A stretch of DNA of 13,761 nucleotides. Origin: Gemmatimonas sp. UBA2094. Its GTDB lineage: Bacteria > Gemmatimonadota > Gemmatimonadetes > Gemmatimonadales > Gemmatimonadaceae. Below the pieces are notes generated by a model. That model saw nothing but the letters and a program-made list of their open reading frames with translations. It was not told where the DNA came from and did no database searches. Positions 12,684 through 13,761 of this stretch are shown piece after piece (the stretch's first letter is position 1; every line of letters begins with the position of its first letter). The stretch spans positions 1-13,761 of the forward strand of contig DCZC01000089.1 of NCBI GenBank assembly GCA_002331565.1. The letters are read 5' to 3'. The position numbers were made by a program, and so were the translations under genes.

Positions 12684-13761
12684 CGTTCCGGCAGTGTCGC
12701 GAGAAATTCCCCGAGATACCGCCCCCACACGCGAGGCAGCGAGTGCGTCCCGTGTCCGCGCGTGTCGACGGAGATGGGCAGCAGGATGAACTTCGTCTTC
12801 GGCATCTGCTTCGCAAACGCTTCGGCGAGCCCCAGTTCGGGGGGATTCACCTGGTCGTCCGCCGAGTTGATGAACAGCGCGGGCGCCGTGATCTTCGCGA
12901 GGTTCGACGACGGGTCGTAGGCACGCGACGCGTTGAACTGATAGAGAAAATCATTCGCGTCGGTACTGGCCATGCGTTGCTGCAGATAGGCGCGAATGAC
13001 CGAGTCGGCCATGTCGCGGGTAGGCGCCTGACTCTGCTGCACGAGCGGTGCACTCGACATGATGTACAGCATCATCTGCGCCGCCTTGAGCCCCGGCGGC
13101 TGCGTGGTGTAGTTGCCGCCGTTCCACGCCGGATCGTCGCGAATGGCGTCCATGGCCATCGTACGGATCATGCGATTGCGGCCGGCAATTTGCGCGGGCA
13201 CGCAGGCGAAGGGCGCGAGGCCGTCCATGAACCCGGGCTGCGTGTAGCCCCAGACCCACGCGTGCATACACCCCATCGACGTGCCCATGATGAGCCGCAG
13301 ATGGTTCACCCCGAGGTGTTCGGTGAGGAGGCGATACTGCGCCACGACCATGTCGTCGTAGCCGTAGCCCGGGAACTTCGCGCGCAGGCCATCACTGGGC
13401 TTGCTGGACCCGCCGTGCCCGATGCCGTCCGGCAGCACGATGTAGAAGCGACTGCTGTCGAGCAGTTGTCCCGGACCGAACAGGTTGCCGGCGTACGTCG
13501 GCGACAGGAAGCTGCGACCGCTGCCGCCCGTGCCGTGCAGGACCATCACGGCGTTCCGCACGATCCCGCGCGCGTCCTTCCTGGGGGTGCCGAGCGTCGT
13601 GTAATGGAGCGTGAGTTCCGGCAGCATTTCGCCGCTGGTGAACCGGAAGTCACGGATGACGAAGTCGCCTTGGGTGCCGGCCCGCGCCCACGCGCGTCCG
13701 GCGTCGGCGGTTTGCGCCCGGACGGGCGCGACGGCGAGCGCAGCCGCAGCGAGCCCGGCAA
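12680..13761 (-). CDS. Exported MetX-like alpha/beta hydrolase, 5' end missing
   Basis: The frame is open to the right edge, with the last whole codon at 13759-13757, so the true start lies outside the window. The visible N terminus reads AGLAAAALAVAPVRAQT, the end of a signal peptide, so the enzyme is exported; the internal ATG at 13627 is not the start. Numbered from that ATG, the domain shows VLHGTGGSGRSF (29-40, oxyanion loop), LPDGIGHGGSSKP (65-77) and the nucleophile elbow GTSMGCMHAW with Ser117. A likely acid is in SADDQVNPPE (Asp257/258), and the His is in RGHGTH (292 or 295). The layout and the GxSMG elbow resemble homoserine O-acetyltransferase (MetX)-type hydrolases. Export argues against methionine synthesis, and the substrate is unknown. 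Its stop overlaps the DUF983 start. Confidence 0.9.
   Translation of the reverse strand, partial: AGLAAAALAVAPVRAQTADAGRAWARAGTQGDFVIRDFRFTSGEMLPELTLHYTTLGTPRKDARGIVRNAVMVLHGTGGSGRSFLSPTYAGNLFGPGQLLDSSRFYIVLPDGIGHGGSSKPSDGLRAKFPGYGYDDMVVAQYRLLTEHLGVNHLRLIMGTSMGCMHAWVWGYTQPGFMDGLAPFACVPAQIAGRNRMIRTMAMDAIRDDPAWNGGNYTTQPPGLKAAQMMLYIMSSAPLVQQSQAPTRDMADSVIRAYLQQRMASTDANDFLYQFNASRAYDPSSNLAKITAPALFINSADDQVNPPELGLAEAFAKQMPKTKFILLPISVDTRGHGTHSLPRVWGRYLGEFLATLPER

Overview
The window is GC-rich DNA (roughly two thirds G+C) from a bacterium with a Gram-negative type envelope: it encodes a likely outer-membrane beta-barrel ending in Phe, a lipobox lipoprotein and many Sec-type signal peptides. The gene content (Burkholderia-type QueE, TerC-like protein, glycogen-binding-domain envelope proteins, exported S9 peptidase) and the scarcity of Shine-Dalgarno sequences fit the Gemmatimonadota best. 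That placement is inference from gene style, not a database match.

Layout. (1) 2-2588, plus strand: a three-gene operon with two identical GTGA stop/start overlaps. Gene 1 is a membrane-anchored CBM48/AMPK-type glycogen-binding domain and is cut by the window edge. Gene 2 is an exported helical protein of unknown function. Gene 3 is an exported beta-rich protein with a second CBM48-like domain at its C terminus. (2) A strong hairpin at 2630-2662 separates this operon from convergent minus-strand genes. These are a 596-aa secreted, Cys-containing protein with helical repeats and an Ig-like end (2690-4480), and a small outer-membrane beta-barrel protein (4618-5241) with a palindromic upstream region. 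(3) A TerC-family membrane protein (minus, 5497-6237) is divergent from queC-queE (plus, 6337-7697), two enzymes of the 7-deazaguanine (queuosine/preQ0) pathway. (4) An exported NlpC/P60 peptidase (7960-8535) and an exported S9 prolyl-oligopeptidase-type peptidase (8661-10724), with a good intrinsic terminator between them. (5) A 365-bp structured stretch without a convincing gene, then a coiled-coil lipoprotein (11090-12040) with a terminator. (6) On the minus strand, an exported MetX-like alpha/beta hydrolase (cut by the right edge) overlaps a DUF983 zinc-ribbon membrane protein by ATGA.

Most products are exported or membrane-bound, so the window is mainly an envelope and periplasm neighbourhood with a queuosine-precursor pair in the middle. 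No mobile element, CRISPR array, tRNA or rRNA was seen.

Two signals are not explained by single genes. One is a related hairpin-bearing repeat found directly behind both terC and queE in the same orientation relative to the gene; it looks like a dispersed terminator-type repeat family. The other is the glycogen-binding-domain operon, with one such domain at the inner membrane and another on a secreted or outer-membrane protein.
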